Shown here one piece after another: positions 35,749-45,144 of a stretch of DNA of 64,000 nt. The DNA is from an uncultured Erythrobacter sp. (lineage in GTDB: Bacteria; Pseudomonadota; Alphaproteobacteria; Sphingomonadales; Sphingomonadaceae). The notes beneath the pieces were generated by a model. It made no database searches. It was not told where the DNA came from and saw nothing but the letters and a program-made list of their open reading frames with translations. The stretch spans positions 1,184,001-1,248,000 of the forward strand of contig CANKYK010000002.1 in assembly GCA_947488155.1 (NCBI GenBank). The letters run 5' to 3'. The translations under genes were made by a program, and so were the position numbers. Position 1 is the first letter of the stretch, and every line of letters starts with the position of its first letter.

Positions 35749-36512
35749 GCGACAAGCTCCAATCCATCATAGCCGACCACCACATGATCCGGCGTCTCAT
35801 CAACCAGCGTCTGATAATCCATGCTCTTATCAAGATGGCTCAGCACCAATTTCTTTGCGCCGCAACGCTCGGCCAGCTCCAATGCCATCGCCAGATTGGC
35901 ATGCGTTGGATGTGGATCGCGACGCAAACAATCACTCACCAGGATATCGACGTCCTCATAAAGCTCAACCATCTCTTCGGAGATAGCGCTAAAGTCCGTT
36001 GCGTAAGCGATTGATTTACCGTCCGCTTCAAACCGATAACCGGTGGTTTCGCCAGGCCCGTGCTCCATCTGGCACCATTCCACGCCAAAACCTGCCGCCA
36101 TTCGGATGTTATCCAGCGTTTCCAGCTTCGCGATGGTTGGATAACCTTCTTGCCCAGCAAACACATAGCCAAAGCGTTGGCGCAGCTGCCGCACAGTATC
36201 TTCACCGGCAAAGCCCGGTATCGGCGCGGCCCGGCCATAGCGCATCACGCGCAGATCATCGATCCCGTGACAGTGATCGGCATGATCGTGGGTCCAGAAC
36301 ACCGCATCGACCTTGCCGATCTTGTTCGCCAGCAATTGCGCGCGCAGATCAGTGGAGGTGTCGACCAACACGCGCGATCCATCATTGCTCTCAACCACAA
36401 TCGAGACACGAGTGCGCCGGTTTTTCGGCTCATTCGGGTCGCAATCGCCCCAATCATCGCCAATTCGCGGAACACCAGTCGAGGTGCCCGATCCGAGCAT
36501 GATGACCTTCAC
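35745..36512 (-). CDS. Metallo-beta-lactamase-fold hydrolase, PhnP-like
   Basis: A 255-residue protein starting MKVIMLGSGTSTGVPRIG (GTG start overlapping the tatD stop as TGTGA). The metal-binding signature HDHADH is in WTHDHADHCHGIDDL, with later ATDFSA, SDCLRRDPHPTHAN and VLSHLDKSMDY supplying the remaining ligands. The GSGTSTGVP start and DCRTRRS-like region belong to the PhnP/cyclic-phosphodiesterase side of the family. It directly follows tatD in most alphaproteobacteria. PhnP acts on cyclic ribose phosphates, but no phosphonate genes are here, so the substrate is open. Confidence 0.87.
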   Translation of the reverse strand: MKVIMLGSGTSTGVPRIGDDWGDCDPNEPKNRRTRVSIVVESNDGSRVLVDTSTDLRAQLLANKIGKVDAVFWTHDHADHCHGIDDLRVMRYGRAAPIPGFAGEDTVRQLRQRFGYVFAGQEGYPTIAKLETLDNIRMAAGFGVEWCQMEHGPGETTGYRFEADGKSIAYATDFSAISEEMVELYEDVDILVSDCLRRDPHPTHANLAMALELAERCGAKKLVLSHLDKSMDYQTLVDETPDHVVVGYDGLELVA

Positions 36513-37285
36513 AGCGCCGCCTTGCTGAACAATTGCTTGAAATTCGCGGTGGTTTGCGCCGCCAATTCTGAGAGCTCTTGACCTCTCAGCTCCGCCACAA
36601 ATCGAGCGGTATCGGCGACAAAGGCTGGCTCGCATGGGCGCCCACGATGCGGCACCGGAGCGAGAAACGGGCTATCTGTTTCGACCAGCAACCGGTCCGA
36701 TGGCACACCTTTAACGACGGCCTGTAAGTCCTTGGCGTTCTTGAATGTTACGATACCAGAGATCGAGATCGACAGACCCAGATCGAGCACCTTCTGCCCA
36801 AACTCCGCCGAGGCGGTGAAGCAATGAATGAGCGCCGCAAACGCGCCCTTCTCCATCTCGTCCGCGAGGATTTCCAACGTATCTTCTTGCGCATCGCGAG
36901 TGTGAATAATCACCGGCAACTGAACCTCGCGCGCGACATCGATATGCATGCGGAACAGGCGCTTTTGCGTCTCGCGGTCGGAATGCTCGTAATAGTAATC
37001 GAGGCCCGTTTCCCCGATGCCGATGACATTGGGGTTGTCCGTCGCGGCGAGTAATTCTGCGCGGGTTAGATCACCATGTTTGTCCGCCTCGTGCGGATGG
37101 ATGCCGACGCTGGCGAATACGTCCGCCTCACGATTGGCTGTACCAACCACCTGACCCCATTCACTTTTCTTGGTCGAAATGTTGAGAAATGCGCCAATTC
37201 CGGCGCCGCGCGCACGCTCCAGCACGCCCTGCTGGTCCTCAATCACGCCCTTATATTCAAGGTGGCAATGGCTATCGACGAGCAT
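36509..37285 (-). CDS. tatD: TatD family metal-dependent DNase
   Basis: A 258-residue TIM-barrel hydrolase. DSHCHLEY provides the first His-x-His, IGETGLDYYYEHS the Glu, PVIIHTRDA the next His, LIHCFTAS another and VETDSPFLAP the final Asp: the complete two-metal site of the YcfH/TatD family, which includes 3'-5' DNases. Its start overlaps the metG stop as TAATG and its stop overlaps the next start, the usual metG-tatD-metallo-hydrolase unit. Confidence 0.94.
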   Translation of the reverse strand: MLVDSHCHLEYKGVIEDQQGVLERARGAGIGAFLNISTKKSEWGQVVGTANREADVFASVGIHPHEADKHGDLTRAELLAATDNPNVIGIGETGLDYYYEHSDRETQKRLFRMHIDVAREVQLPVIIHTRDAQEDTLEILADEMEKGAFAALIHCFTASAEFGQKVLDLGLSISISGIVTFKNAKDLQAVVKGVPSDRLLVETDSPFLAPVPHRGRPCEPAFVADTARFVAELRGQELSELAAQTTANFKQLFSKAAL

Positions 37286-38865
37286 TATTCGGCCCCCTCA
37301 CCCTCTGGCAGTTCGAGCCGCGGGAAGATCGGCGTGGGCTTGCCCACGGTAAATCCGCTTTCAACAAGGCGCGCATACCACTGTGCATCGCTCAGGTTTG
37401 CATAGGCGCGCTCATCCGCTGGAATACCCAGTTGATCGAGTAGCGCAGCGGCCCTTTCCGGGACGACAGGTTGGATCGCAATGCCCAGATCGCGCAGCGC
37501 CATGAACAAAGTGAGCAGCACAGCCTTCATCCGCTCTGGGTCTGTCTTGCGCAAAGTCCATGGTGCTTGCTCATCAACATATTGATTGCACGCATAAACG
37601 GCCTTGATCCACTCCTCGATGCCGACTGAAAAGGCCAGATCGTGGAACGCATTTGGCAGGCCATCCGCGGCCGCTGCCCTCACCTGCGACAGCAGCGCCT
37701 CATCAACGTCCGTGAGAGCGACATTCTCCAGCACGCCATCCATATTCTTGGCAATCATGGACAAGGTGCGCTGCGCCAAATTGCCGAAGGAATTGGCCAG
37801 TTCCGCATTGGCGCGGTTCACAATCGCCTCTGGTGAATAGCTGCCATCCTGGCCAAAGGCGACCTCGCGCAGCAGAAAATAGCGCAGCGGCTCCACACCG
37901 AAAGTCTCAGCCAATTCAATCGGATCGACGACGTTCCCAGCACTCTTACTCATCTTCTCGCCGCCGCGAGCCAGCAAAAAGCCGTGGCCAAACACCCGCT
38001 TAGGTGTCGGCAGGTCAGCGCTCATCAGGAACGCAGGCCAATAGATCGTATGGAAGCGGACAATGTCCTTGCCGATCAGATGAAGATCGGCGGGCCAGTA
38101 CTTCGCATAATCGCCGGTCTTATCCGGATAGCCGAGCCCGGTGAGATAATTGGTGAGCGCATCGACCCAGACGTACATCACATGATTGTCTGAACCGGGC
38201 ACTTTCACACCCCAATCAAAGCTGGTGCGGCTGACGGAGAGATCGCGCAGGCCGCCTTCGACAAATGCGATCATTTCATTGCGCCGGCTTGCAGGCTCTA
38301 AAAAGCCCGGTGTACGCAGCAGATCAAGCAGTTGGTCCTGATATTTCGACAGGCGGAAAAACCAGCTTTCCTCAACCGTCCATTCGACGGGAGTGCTTTG
38401 GGGGGATAGCTTTTCGCCCCCCTCGCCTTCTTTCAGCTCGCTTTCGTCGTAATAGGCCTCGTCGCGGACCGAATACCATCCTTCATAGCGGTCGAGGTAA
38501 AGGTCGCCCTTGGCCTCCATCGCCTGCCAAATGGCTTGGCTCGCGCGGTGATGATCGTCTTCCACGGTGCGGATAAAGCGATCATATTTCACATTCAGCG
38601 CGTCGCACATATCCTGGAAATAGCGGGACATTTCATCCGCAAGCTCGCGCGCGGTGCGGCCTTGCTCCTCGGCCTTGCGCGCCATTTTGAGACCATGCTC
38701 GTCCGTGCCCGTTTGGAACCGCACATCGCGCCCCTGCAGGCGCTGGAAACGGGCGATTACATCGGCAGCTATCGCCTCATAGGCATGGCCAATATGCGGC
38801 CGCCCATTGGGGTAGCTGATCGCGGTGGTGACGTAGAACGGATCGGTGTTTTGAGGTTCAGACAT
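37285..38865 (-). CDS. metG: Methionyl-tRNA synthetase
   Basis: A 526-residue class I synthetase. The HIGH box is at residues 24-27 (GRPHIGHAYEA) and the KMSKS loop in GEKMSKSAGN; the anticodon-binding helical domain follows. No CxxC zinc knuckle is visible in the connective region and only two Cys occur in the chain, so it is the zinc-less form common in alphaproteobacteria; the C-terminal tRNA-binding domain of larger enzymes is also lacking. The start MSEPQNTDPF overlaps the holB end by eight bases. Confidence 0.95.
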   Translation of the reverse strand: MSEPQNTDPFYVTTAISYPNGRPHIGHAYEAIAADVIARFQRLQGRDVRFQTGTDEHGLKMARKAEEQGRTARELADEMSRYFQDMCDALNVKYDRFIRTVEDDHHRASQAIWQAMEAKGDLYLDRYEGWYSVRDEAYYDESELKEGEGGEKLSPQSTPVEWTVEESWFFRLSKYQDQLLDLLRTPGFLEPASRRNEMIAFVEGGLRDLSVSRTSFDWGVKVPGSDNHVMYVWVDALTNYLTGLGYPDKTGDYAKYWPADLHLIGKDIVRFHTIYWPAFLMSADLPTPKRVFGHGFLLARGGEKMSKSAGNVVDPIELAETFGVEPLRYFLLREVAFGQDGSYSPEAIVNRANAELANSFGNLAQRTLSMIAKNMDGVLENVALTDVDEALLSQVRAAAADGLPNAFHDLAFSVGIEEWIKAVYACNQYVDEQAPWTLRKTDPERMKAVLLTLFMALRDLGIAIQPVVPERAAALLDQLGIPADERAYANLSDAQWYARLVESGFTVGKPTPIFPRLELPEGEGAE

Positions 38866-39820
38866 TGGGGCGTGCGCTAGCGCCGGAGGCAGAGACAAGC
38901 AAGGTTCCGATCTCCATCGCCAGCAGGCCAGCGTCATAGTTGAAGGTCGGCGCCTGCCCCGCGAGCGCGACGAGCTCTCCATGCGCATCGATCAGAGCCA
39001 AGCGCTGAGCCGGATCGGCGGTGCGTGCCGCTTGCGCGGTGATGGCCTGCGCCAACTCAAGCACCGCTTGCAATCGTTCGCGGTCTGGGCGGCCGCCAAT
39101 CAAGCGCGCAAGCTCGCCCCGTCCTGTAAATTGCGGGTCGCCTTCACGCAGCAATCCGCCAATGCTGGCCGCGATCGGTGCGAGGTCTTGGTCCATAAAA
39201 CGCAAAGCCGCGCCGTAGGAGCCGCCACTGGCGAGCCGGGCCGCCTCCAATGCCGCCGGATTGGTCTCTCCCGATTGCTGGCTGAGCATTTCCTCCATTT
39301 GGCGAGCGTTGAGCACTGGAAAGCGCATGATGCGGCAGCGCGAACGGATCGTCGGCAAAAGGCGCGATGGACGATGCGTTACGAGCAGGAAAAACGTGCC
39401 CTGCGGCGGTTCTTCCAGGCTCTTGAGCAGAGCGTTAGAAGCCGAGGTCTCCATATCATCCGCCGGATCGACGATGATTGCGCGCCGGGATCCCAATGTT
39501 GGCCGAGTGTTCAGCCGCTTTTGCATAGCGCGGATCTGCGCGACAGAGATGTTGCGCTTGGTTTGGTAGGGCTTGCCCTCCTCGCGCTTCTTCTCTTCCT
39601 TATCGTCCTTGGGCAGATGGGTGAGCGTGATGATATCCGGATGCTCACCGGTAGGCTGCGGCACGCCCGTTTCATCGACGAGCTCGCGCGCAGCGGCCAA
39701 TGCGAAGTCATGTTTGCCAAGCCCGCTTTTTCCCGCAAGCAGCCAGCCATGGTGCATCCGCTCGCTGGTCAAGGCATCGCGCCATTGCCGCCACGGGCCA
39801 TCATGATTGGGCCAATTCAT
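38858..39820 (-). CDS. holB: DNA polymerase III delta-prime subunit
   Basis: A 320-residue clamp-loader subunit. The AAA+ domain has LAGKSGLGK as P-loop, IVDPADDMETSASNALLKSLEEPP (the box with the SRC-type sensor following) and TIRSRCRIMRF, the SRC arginine-finger motif. The N-terminal zinc module of E. coli delta-prime is not present, since there is only one Cys in the protein. The C-terminal part is the helical collar. It sits between tmk and metG with a four-base overlap at one end and eight at the other, the standard tmk-holB-metG order. Confidence 0.93.
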   Translation of the reverse strand: MNWPNHDGPWRQWRDALTSERMHHGWLLAGKSGLGKHDFALAAARELVDETGVPQPTGEHPDIITLTHLPKDDKEEKKREEGKPYQTKRNISVAQIRAMQKRLNTRPTLGSRRAIIVDPADDMETSASNALLKSLEEPPQGTFFLLVTHRPSRLLPTIRSRCRIMRFPVLNARQMEEMLSQQSGETNPAALEAARLASGGSYGAALRFMDQDLAPIAASIGGLLREGDPQFTGRGELARLIGGRPDRERLQAVLELAQAITAQAARTADPAQRLALIDAHGELVALAGQAPTFNYDAGLLAMEIGTLLVSASGASARPNV

Positions 39821-40467
39821 GCAGAAGCGCTCAGCAATGGCTGAAGAGCCGCGAGGACACGGGTTTGAACGTCTTCGGGTGAGCCGTCGCCGTCGATCAC
39901 TGCAAATCCGCTGGGGTCGCTCACCGCGAGAGCGCGAAACGCGTCTGCCACAGCGCGGTGATAGTCGCGGCTGCGGCCGCCAATCGCGTCACTTGCATTG
40001 CCGTCCCGCTCGGCCAAGCGCTCCAACATGCGCGCCTCGTCAATTTCAACCAGGATGGTAAGGTCTGGGCGCAAGCCGCCGCTGCCGATTTGGTGGAGTT
40101 CTTGCACCGCCTCATCGCCGACATGTCCTGCCCCGCCCTGATAGGCGCGGCTTGAATCGACAAATCGGTCGCAGATGACCCATGCGCCGCGCTCCACCGC
40201 TGGGCGGATTACACGGGCGACATGGTCTGCGCGCGCGGCGGCGAACAACAGCGCCTCTGCCTCAGCGCCCCAGCCCTCGCCAGGTGGATCGAGCAACAGA
40301 TTGCGGATGGCCTCTGCCCCCGGCGTACCGCCAGGCTCACGTGTGAGGACCGCTTCGATCCCGCGCGCCTCCAAGGCCTCAGCGAGCATTCGCGCCTGAG
40401 TTGATTTGCCCGCCCCTTCGCCGCCTTCGAAGGCTATGAAACGGCCGTTTCCAACACCGCCACTCAT
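39817..40467 (-). CDS. tmk: Thymidylate kinase
   Basis: A 216-residue enzyme converting dTMP to dTDP. IAFEGGEGAGKSTQ is the P-loop, REPGGTPGAEAIR the DRX-like dTMP site, DRFVDSSRAYQG the second substrate block. The start MSGGVGNGR is favoured because its ATG overlaps the dacC stop as ATGA; a GTG three codons upstream is possible but not supported. Confidence 0.95.
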   Translation of the reverse strand: MSGGVGNGRFIAFEGGEGAGKSTQARMLAEALEARGIEAVLTREPGGTPGAEAIRNLLLDPPGEGWGAEAEALLFAAARADHVARVIRPAVERGAWVICDRFVDSSRAYQGGAGHVGDEAVQELHQIGSGGLRPDLTILVEIDEARMLERLAERDGNASDAIGGRSRDYHRAVADAFRALAVSDPSGFAVIDGDGSPEDVQTRVLAALQPLLSASA

Positions 40468-41666
40468 GGAAACCACCCCGTTAACCCATTGATCAACCGG
40501 TCAAACACGCCAGCCTCGCCCACATCCTCTTTGGCTAGCAATGGGACGTTAGCAGGCTCCATGCCCTCGACCGAAATCTGCAGGCTGGCGACCTGTTCAC
40601 CGGCGGCAATCGGCGCGCGCAGCGGGCCGTCATAGGTGATCGCCACTGAAACCTCTGGCGATTGCCCCTTCGGCACGTTCACGAACACTGGACCGTCTGT
40701 AACCAGAGCGACCCGTCGGTTTGTGCCATTCTGCACCCGCGCAAATCCGAGCTGCTTATCGCCGCCAACTACGCGGCGGCTGTCGAACGCGGAAAAACCC
40801 CATTCGAGATAGCTCTTGGCTAGCCGCGCCCGCCCGCTTTGGCTGCTGACTCCGCCAATCACCATTACGAGCCGCTGACCATCACGTTTGGCTGTGCCGA
40901 GAAAGCCAAAGCCGGATTCGTTGGTGTAGCCGGTCTTGATCCCGTCCCCGCCTTCAAACGACCCGACCAAGGGATCGCGATTGCTTTGCGTTATGCCATT
41001 ATAGGTGAACTGTCTGCGGCCAATGAAACGCGCGTATTTCTGCGGATGCTGCGATGTCAGCGCAGCGCCAAGTGTCACCAGATCACGGGCTGTCGTGAAG
41101 GTCTTGCCCTCATCCGGCCAGCCATTGGGCGTGCCAAAGCGGCTGTTCGTCATCCCGATCGACAGCGCCTTTTCATTCATCAGCATCGTCCAGGCGGCAA
41201 CCGATCCCGCGTGCCCCTCTGCCAATACGATGGAGCCATCATTGGCCGAGACCGTCGTGATCCCGGTTAGCAATTCATCGACCCGAATGCGCGCATCAGC
41301 GGGGAGCCACATGGTCGAACCCTTGCCGTTCCACTCACGCCAAGTCTCTGGGCGAATGGTGAGAACCTCAGTGGGCTGGAGCACGCCCTCCTCCATCAGT
41401 TCAAAGGCGAGAAAGGTTGTCATCGCCTTGGTCATAGATGCGGGAACAAAGCGGCGGTTTTCGTCGCGCGCATGGAGGACTTGCCCGCTGGTGACATTCA
41501 CCAACAGCGCTATTGGCGCTTCGCTGTCGGTTGGAACCGCAGGTAAAAGCGCGCTTTGCCCAGACGCGACGCTCGGGGCGCATAGCACGGCTAGAAAAGC
41601 CGCCGCGATCCGGGCTTTAGCTTGCAAATTTGAGACGCCAACACTCACCAGCGCAGCTATAACCAA
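40464..41666 (-). CDS. dacC: D-alanyl-D-alanine carboxypeptidase, penicillin-binding protein 5/6 type
   Basis: The 400-residue periplasmic enzyme trims the terminal D-Ala of peptidoglycan stem peptides. Active-site motifs are SMTK (Ser77-Lys80), SAN in VSANDGS and KTG in DGIKTGYT. A signal peptide (about residues 18-36, ending VASGQ) precedes them; the C-terminal beta domain and amphipathic region follow. The start is uncertain: a TTG at 41666 gives the full length, while GTG at 41648 is an alternative. It lies 31 bases after mltB, another murein enzyme. The family symbol is used loosely; DacA/DacC cannot be told apart. Confidence 0.92.
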   Translation of the reverse strand: MVIAALVSVGVSNLQAKARIAAAFLAVLCAPSVASGQSALLPAVPTDSEAPIALLVNVTSGQVLHARDENRRFVPASMTKAMTTFLAFELMEEGVLQPTEVLTIRPETWREWNGKGSTMWLPADARIRVDELLTGITTVSANDGSIVLAEGHAGSVAAWTMLMNEKALSIGMTNSRFGTPNGWPDEGKTFTTARDLVTLGAALTSQHPQKYARFIGRRQFTYNGITQSNRDPLVGSFEGGDGIKTGYTNESGFGFLGTAKRDGQRLVMVIGGVSSQSGRARLAKSYLEWGFSAFDSRRVVGGDKQLGFARVQNGTNRRVALVTDGPVFVNVPKGQSPEVSVAITYDGPLRAPIAAGEQVASLQISVEGMEPANVPLLAKEDVGEAGVFDRLINGLTGWFP

Positions 41667-41697
41667 AGCCTTTCGCCTTGGCGAGACGCCCCGCGGT

Positions 41698-42744
41698 TTA
41701 GTTCACGATCTCGTCAGCCAGCAGCCCAACGCTCATCGCGTAATAATTGGAACAATTGTACTCCAGGATCACCCGGTAATTGCTGGTGAGCAGCCATGCG
41801 GGTCGTCCCGGGCCATCGGGTTGGAACAGCGAGGCGAGCGTATCATCCGCCAGCGGACGCTGAGGCTGAACGCCAAGCTCGCGCCATTCGCGCACCGTCT
41901 TCCACTGGCTATGGCGTTCATGGACACGCGGGCAAACCGGCGCGCGCAGTTTCGTCTTATAGGCATCGACATTGAAACCACTCGGCACGCGCGCACGCAC
42001 GCCCCATGGCTGGCCGGTGCGCCATCCGGCGTCTTTGAAATAATTCGCAATCGAGGCAAACGTGTCTGCGCGGTTAGAGAAGATATTCGCCCGGCCATCG
42101 CCGTCGCCATCCTCTGCAAGGCGTAGATAGACCGAAGGCAAGAACTGCGGATTGCCAAAGGCACCGGCGTAGCTGCCGACCAATTGCTGCCGTGAATAAC
42201 CTTTGTCAGCCACCTTCATCAGAGCGACCCACTCGCCAGAGAAGAGTTCGCGGCGACGCCCTTCCCATGCGAGCGTCGCAAGGCTGCGCGAGAGGTCAAA
42301 ATTGCCGCGGATCCGGCCATAGCTGGTTTCATGCCCGAAAATCGCGACCATGATTTGCGCTGGCACGCCATACTCAGCCTCAATCCGGCGCAGGGTTGTG
42401 CGATTTTCGCCAAACACGCGCCGTCCTCCCGCAATGCGAGTCGGGTTTACATGCTTTGAAATATAGGGCGCGAGCGCTGGATAGCCGCGCCGTGTCGGGC
42501 TGCCTGGTTGTCCACGATCAAGCCGGATCACCCGGTCATTGGGCGTCAAGCCGCCCGTCATGCGCCGGATCGTCGCCTCGCTTACACCTTCTGCCCGCGC
42601 GCGCGCTTTTAGCGTTTCCATATAGGCCCCGAAAGACTGGGTCGCAGAGCTGCTCTGCTGCGCGGTGGCAGGGGTAGACGCCGAAGAGGTGCCGAGGGCC
42701 GTCATGAAAGCGGCGGCGGTGATCGCAAGTTTGTTCAAAGCCAT
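41698..42744 (-). CDS. mltB: Lytic murein transglycosylase, MltB family
   Basis: A 348-residue exported enzyme cleaving peptidoglycan glycan strands to anhydromuropeptides. A signal peptide (MALNKLAITAAAFMTALG, cut near TPATAQ) is followed by the SLT_2 domain; the catalytic Glu is in AIFGHETSYGRIRG, with QLVGSYAGAFGNPQFLPSVY and the ANIFSNRADTFASIANY block also typical. There is no lipobox, so it is soluble rather than lipid-anchored, nor a separate peptidoglycan-binding domain. First gene of the nine-gene minus-strand run. Confidence 0.92.
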   Translation of the reverse strand: MALNKLAITAAAFMTALGTSSASTPATAQQSSSATQSFGAYMETLKARARAEGVSEATIRRMTGGLTPNDRVIRLDRGQPGSPTRRGYPALAPYISKHVNPTRIAGGRRVFGENRTTLRRIEAEYGVPAQIMVAIFGHETSYGRIRGNFDLSRSLATLAWEGRRRELFSGEWVALMKVADKGYSRQQLVGSYAGAFGNPQFLPSVYLRLAEDGDGDGRANIFSNRADTFASIANYFKDAGWRTGQPWGVRARVPSGFNVDAYKTKLRAPVCPRVHERHSQWKTVREWRELGVQPQRPLADDTLASLFQPDGPGRPAWLLTSNYRVILEYNCSNYYAMSVGLLADEIVN

Positions 42745-42923
42745 GAGCGAGTTATTCTCACAGCCAACATGAATTGCCAATTATCGAATGCAATCTAATC
42801 GACAGACTTCACGAAAAAATGCGCCAGACGCCGTTTAGAACGCGTGTTTCGACGTTTTAGTGTTTTTGGCTGACCTTTATGGGTGACAACAGCGAATTCA
42901 GTCGCTAGCGAGCATCTCCGCGC

Positions 42924-43013
42924 GGACAGTTGGCAGAGTGGTCGAATGCACCGGTCTTGAAAACCGGCAAGGGTGCAAGCCCTTCCAGGGTTCGAATCCC
43001 TGACTGTCCGCCA
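42924..43013 (+). tRNA. tRNA-Ser (anticodon TGA)
   Basis: Acceptor GGACAGT (42924-42930) pairs with ACTGTCC (43003-43009). The anticodon stem ACCGG-like arm encloses CTTGAAA, giving TGA, decoding UCA; the long variable arm AAGGGTGCAAGCCCTT marks a class II tRNA, and the T loop is TTCGAAT. Discriminator G and genomic CCA follow. Upstream, 42745-42923 is 179 bases with no gene. Confidence 0.97.
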
Positions 43014-43042
43014 TCACACTCCCTAATCCGTCAACCGTTGCC

Positions 43043-43681
43043 TCAAACTCGCTCAGGGGGATTAACCGGTGTCATTTTGCCCACGACAATGCAATTATCT
43101 CGCCATTCTACCCGGCTGATAAACGTTTGCTTCTCGCCAACTTCGACAAGAGCCACCCTTTGGTTATCACAGTACCCCACCGGCTCGCCGATCTCTAAGC
43201 GATAGAAGCCGGGAGCTACGTCTGTGAACTCGTAACGCTCCGGTTGGTTTGACTGATTGCTAAATGTCTGGCCATTGCCAGCCAGCACCACTTTGCTCCC
43301 TGTATCAGAAGAGCTCAGTTCACCGGCGACCGTGCTGGCCGGAGAGACATCGAGCACCCAGAAGCCGTATTCCGGTGATCTGCTGGTCGCACATGCTGCG
43401 AGCGCCAGACTCGCGGTCGCCCCTACTGCTGCATTGCGAAGTTTTCTTGCCCCAGACTTGCCGCTGTCCGCCAATTGCACGAGACCATCGGTTCCGATCT
43501 TTGCACGGACACAAACGTCACCGCCATCTTTCAACAAGGCGCCTGCGTCTTCCCCGGTCATCTTCGCCAGATCATGAATCACTTGACCGCACTTTGCACA
43601 ATGGCGATTGCATCCCGAGGCAGTCATATCCTCCCACGGTTCATCGCAGGGCTTAGGGAATTGAACTTCGATATCTTTCAT
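43043..43681 (-). CDS. Cys-rich membrane protein with internal lipobox-like segment, function unknown
   Basis: A 212-residue protein of unusual build. The N-terminal 60 residues hold Cys12, Cys24, Cys28, Cys31 and Cys57; the pattern C-x11-C-x3-C-x2-C with DMTASGCNRHCAKCGQVIHDL resembles a small zinc-ribbon-like domain found at the start of various uncharacterised proteins. A hydrophobic helix follows (about 82-97) ending LALAAC, which looks like a lipobox although it is internal. The C-terminal part (PGFYRLEIGEPVG) suggests a CnaB-like beta sandwich. The likely topology is cytoplasmic ribbon, one helix, periplasmic domain. It lies 53 bases downstream of lpdA. Confidence 0.72.
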   Translation of the reverse strand: MKDIEVQFPKPCDEPWEDMTASGCNRHCAKCGQVIHDLAKMTGEDAGALLKDGGDVCVRAKIGTDGLVQLADSGKSGARKLRNAAVGATASLALAACATSRSPEYGFWVLDVSPASTVAGELSSSDTGSKVVLAGNGQTFSNQSNQPERYEFTDVAPGFYRLEIGEPVGYCDNQRVALVEVGEKQTFISRVEWRDNCIVVGKMTPVNPPERV

Positions 43682-43734
43682 GATCGGCCTCCTACGGCGT
43701 GATGCATTTCCATGCTATCACACTGAGGTGCAGC

Positions 43735-45144
43735 CTAAAAATGCAGTGCGCGGCCATAGGCATCGAGCACGCTTTCATGCATCATTTCGGACAAGGTCGG
43801 ATGCGGGAAGACCGTCTGCATCAGTTCCTGCTCGGTCGTCTCCAAGGTCTTGCCCACGGTGTAACCCTGGATCAGCTCAGTCACTTCCGCACCGATCATA
43901 TGTGCGCCCAGCAGCTCGCCTGTGCCCGCATCAAACACGGTTTTGATGAAGCCCTCCGCTTCGCCCAGCGCGATGGCTTTGCCATTGCCGATAAAGGGGA
44001 AATTGCCGACGCGAACCTTATGTCCTGCCTCCTTCGCCGCCGCCTCGGTCATGCCGACGCTGGCGATTTGCGGGTGGCAATAGGTGCAGCCCGGAATGTT
44101 GCTGCGATCAAGCGGATGCGGGTGAACATCCGAATTGCCCAGCTCTTGAGCAATGGCTTCAGCGCAGCTCACGCCCTCGTGGCTGGCCTTATGCGCAAGC
44201 CATGGGCCAGGGGTGCAATCGCCAATAGCCCAAAGACCCTTAGATTTGGTGCGGCCAAACGGATCGATCTGAATGAAGCCGCGGTCCATTTCCGCCAGCT
44301 TCTCCAGCCCGATATTCTCCGTATTGGGCTGAATTCCGATGGCGATGATCACATGACTGAATTCGGTGGTCGATGCTTTGCCAGCCTTGTCCTTGATCGT
44401 CGCGGTGACGCCTTTGGCGCCGACCTTCAATTCATCGACCCCGGCGCCGGTCATCACTTTGATACCTTGTTTGGTGAGCGACTTTTCGAGGAAAGTGGAG
44501 ACATCAGCATCCTCAACCGGCACGATCCGGTCAAGCATTTCGACCACGGTCACATCCGCGCCCATATCGTTGTAAAAGCTCGCAAATTCGATCCCGATCG
44601 CGCCCGATCCAATCACCAGCAGCTTGCTCGGCATTTCGGGCGGAGTCATTGCGTGACGATAGGTCCACACGCGCTTCCCATCGGCGGGTGCGAACGGCAG
44701 GTCGCGCGCCCGCGCGCCGGTGGCTACAATCACGTGCTTGGCAGAGAGTTTCTCTTCGCCCTTATCGCCCTTCACCGTGAGGCTGGTCGGCCCGGTCAAC
44801 TTGCCCTCGCCCATATGGACGGTGATCTTGTTCTTTTTCATCAGGTGGCCAATGCCCTGATTGAGCTGCTTTGCGACGCCGCGGCTGCGCTTCACCACAG
44901 CCTCCAGATCGGCCTCAATGCCTTGCGCCTTCAGGCCATAATCGCCCGCATTCTGCATGTAGTGGAATATCTCGGCCGAGCGCAGCAGCGCTTTGGTCGG
45001 GATACAGCCCCAATTGAGGCAGATGCCGCCGAGGTTCTCACGCTCAACAATCGCCGTTTTGAGGCCCAGCTGCGCGCAGCGGATCGCGGCGACATAGCCG
45101 CCGGGGCCAGAGCCAAGAACAATTACGTCGTAGGAAGCGCTCAT
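43735..45144 (-). CDS. lpdA: Dihydrolipoyl dehydrogenase (E3)
   Basis: The 469-residue flavoprotein reoxidises dihydrolipoyl groups and reduces NAD. FAD site [12 protein letters not shown], redox disulfide [15 protein letters not shown] site [14 protein letters not shown], and the C-terminal His-Glu pair in [13 protein letters not shown] are all present. Its ATG overlaps the pdhC stop as ATGA. Since only this E3 gene accompanies pdhC here, it should serve the pyruvate dehydrogenase complex and perhaps others. Confidence 0.96.
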   Translation of the reverse strand: MSASYDVIVLGSGPGGYVAAIRCAQLGLKTAIVERENLGGICLNWGCIPTKALLRSAEIFHYMQNAGDYGLKAQGIEADLEAVVKRSRGVAKQLNQGIGHLMKKNKITVHMGEGKLTGPTSLTVKGDKGEEKLSAKHVIVATGARARDLPFAPADGKRVWTYRHAMTPPEMPSKLLVIGSGAIGIEFASFYNDMGADVTVVEMLDRIVPVEDADVSTFLEKSLTKQGIKVMTGAGVDELKVGAKGVTATIKDKAGKASTTEFSHVIIAIGIQPNTENIGLEKLAEMDRGFIQIDPFGRTKSKGLWAIGDCTPGPWLAHKASHEGVSCAEAIAQELGNSDVHPHPLDRSNIPGCTYCHPQIASVGMTEAAAKEAGHKVRVGNFPFIGNGKAIALGEAEGFIKTVFDAGTGELLGAHMIGAEVTELIQGYTVGKTLETTEQELMQTVFPHPTLSEMMHESVLDAYGRALHF

